DNA of 15,121 bases from Chitinispirillaceae bacterium (GTDB lineage: Bacteria; Fibrobacterota; Chitinivibrionia; Chitinivibrionales; Chitinispirillaceae): NCBI GenBank assembly GCA_016926315.1, contig JAFGOU010000366.1, forward strand, positions 1 to 15,121, given 5' to 3'. Under the pieces are notes generated by a model. That model had not been told where the DNA came from. It did not search any database and saw only the letters and a program-made list of their open reading frames with translations. Of the stretch, positions 14,246-15,121 are shown piece by piece (the first letter of the stretch is position 1; each line of letters starts with the position of its first letter). A program made the position numbers and the translations under genes.

Positions 14246-14625
14246 CAGGATTCTCCGGTTAAACGTTCATAGGGTAATATAAGCAGGCCTCCCCGGTGCG
14301 GCCTATACTGAAAACCGGCAATAAGCTATAAAATCCGGGCGGATTCAGCCGCTTTTCGCATAGAAACCCCATAAATCCGGGCGCCCCGCCGCCGCGGCGG
14401 TTCTCCTCCAGGCTTACCTCCGGTCGGTCTGTGCCGATGTACGGCAAAAACACGCCTCCATCAGCCCAGACTAATGGTTTCATTCCATTCAGCCATTCCC
14501 CTTCGTCGCCCCTGGCGCAAAAACCGCCCCGTCTATCTTCCTTTTCAGATGCAACAGAACAGAGACAACCGAAGCTAAGGATTCCTAAAAGTTTTGCTGC
14601 CAACTGACAATGTGAAACGTCCACC
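14246..14625. other. Intergenic region between pectinesterase and 835-aa lyase
   Basis: These 380 bp hold no convincing gene; an open frame on the minus strand has no ribosome site, no recognisable motif and an unusual composition. Visible elements are a perfect 12-bp palindrome CCGCCGCGGCGG (14389-14400), a doubled ATCCGGGCG (about 14332 and 14375), and a -10-like TATATT on the minus strand (14276-14281) that lacks a matching -35 box. The promoter of the lyase gene is expected here but I cannot locate it with confidence. Confidence 0.45.
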
Positions 14626-15121
14626 TTACCTTGTTATCATAGTACGTACCTCATTACCGCAACTCCTTGCCCTGACGATATACGCGCCTTTAACCAGGTC
14701 CGCCGGGAGGTCGGCTTCGGGATGGTCTCCCGTGATCCAGACGTTTTTAACCGTCTTGCCGTCGAGCGAATGGACCGACAGTAATGCGATTGTGCCGGGT
14801 ACCATGCCGGAGAGACGCACGGTACGATTATCGGGGCCGATAAAAACGCCAAAGCTTCCACCGAACGTCGATTCCTGGTGGACCGCTCCGGTTGACCCGG
14901 GCAAATACAGATTAAGCGTCGCCATGGGGTTCCAGTTGTCGGTTACCGGCGGATTGGCATAGGTGGTTTTGAGCACGTTCGCATAGGTATAGTTCGCGGC
15001 CTGCGCGTCGGTGAGCTGTTTTGCCCAGCTCACCCGGTTGGTGGTGGTTGCGCCCGCGCCGGTATTCTTGTATTCGGAATAACGCGCCGTGGCCTCATTT
15101 GCCGTGTTGCCCCAGTTGTCC
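14626..15121 (-). CDS. Pectinesterase (CE8), C-terminal part (cut by window edge)
   Basis: The reading frame is open to the right edge, so this is the C-terminal 165 residues or so of a longer protein. The visible start DNWGNTANEATARYSEYKN, followed by GAGATTTNRVSWAKQLTDAQA, YTYANVL and DNWNP, is the typical end of carbohydrate esterase family 8 pectin methylesterases (WxxxxxTARYxEYxNxGpGA...RVxWxxxLT). The catalytic Asp residues and Arg lie beyond the edge. After the catalytic domain comes a tail of about 90 residues, with NRTVRLSGMVPGTIALL, HSLDGKTVKNVW and LVKGAYIVRARS, resembling the sorting-like tails of the three other secreted enzymes in the window. The enzyme would remove methyl esters from homogalacturonan and so prepare substrate for the two pectate lyases downstream on the same strand. 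Confidence 0.88.
   Translation of the reverse strand, partial: DNWGNTANEATARYSEYKNTGAGATTTNRVSWAKQLTDAQAANYTYANVLKTTYANPPVTDNWNPMATLNLYLPGSTGAVHQESTFGGSFGVFIGPDNRTVRLSGMVPGTIALLSVHSLDGKTVKNVWITGDHPEADLPADLVKGAYIVRARSCGNEVRTMITR

Noticed and set aside
14389..14400. Palindrome CCGCCGCGGCGG considered as a terminator
   Set aside because: There is no adequate loop and no T-tract on either strand; low-complexity CCG sequence explains it.
14259..14624. Minus-strand frame of 121 codons between pectinesterase and lyase
   Set aside because: It begins directly at the pectinesterase stop without a ribosome site and shows no domain or signal; it is more likely open by chance.

Overview
The window reads as chromosomal DNA from a Gram-negative, plant-polysaccharide-degrading bacterium. 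Four predicted secreted proteins at the right end carry a C-terminal beta-sandwich tail of the kind seen in FCB-group bacteria (Bacteroidota, Fibrobacterota and relatives), with the pattern 'x-DLxGK-x-V ... LPAGxYxxR'. Periplasmic redox proteins, strong AGGAGG ribosome sites and moderate-to-high GC fit the same group. A Fibrobacterota-like or other FCB organism is my best guess, but there is no rRNA or other phylogenetic marker. No mobile element, CRISPR array, tRNA or rRNA gene was seen.

Left region (1-3859, all on the minus strand): a partial secreted dienelactone hydrolase-family protein, a TSUP/TauE-type permease, a membrane fatty-acid desaturase with three histidine boxes, a PhnB/VOC-family protein and a hemerythrin-like protein. 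The desaturase is preceded by a candidate promoter overlapping a 15-bp tandem repeat. The hemerythrin gene is clearly AT-rich compared with its neighbours and has an extended -10 promoter with an inverted repeat upstream.

Centre (4214-7143, plus strand): a tight two-gene operon encodes a stand-alone DsbD N-terminal-type domain (membrane anchored or lipoprotein) and a secreted redoxin, and ends in a clear intrinsic terminator. After it come a protein with two PRC-barrel domains and a small helical protein that looks like a ferritin-like/rubrerythrin fold without iron ligands.

Right region (7193-15121, minus strand): a two-gene unit of a cytoplasmic CNHC redoxin and a YfcE-like metallophosphoesterase, then a secreted PQQ-type sugar dehydrogenase. 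Upstream lies a pectin-degradation block: a 419-aa PL1 pectate lyase, an 835-aa multidomain PL1 pectate lyase and the C-terminus of a CE8 pectinesterase. The esterase would demethylate pectin, the lyases would cleave the resulting polygalacturonate, and the dehydrogenase could oxidise released aldoses outside the cytoplasm. The last step is inference from adjacency.

I see no strong candidate for an entirely new system. The observations most worth pursuing are the orphan DsbD-domain/redoxin pair, the paired redoxins with different cysteine motifs, the ligand-less rubrerythrin-like protein, and the cis-elements in front of the desaturase and hemerythrin genes.
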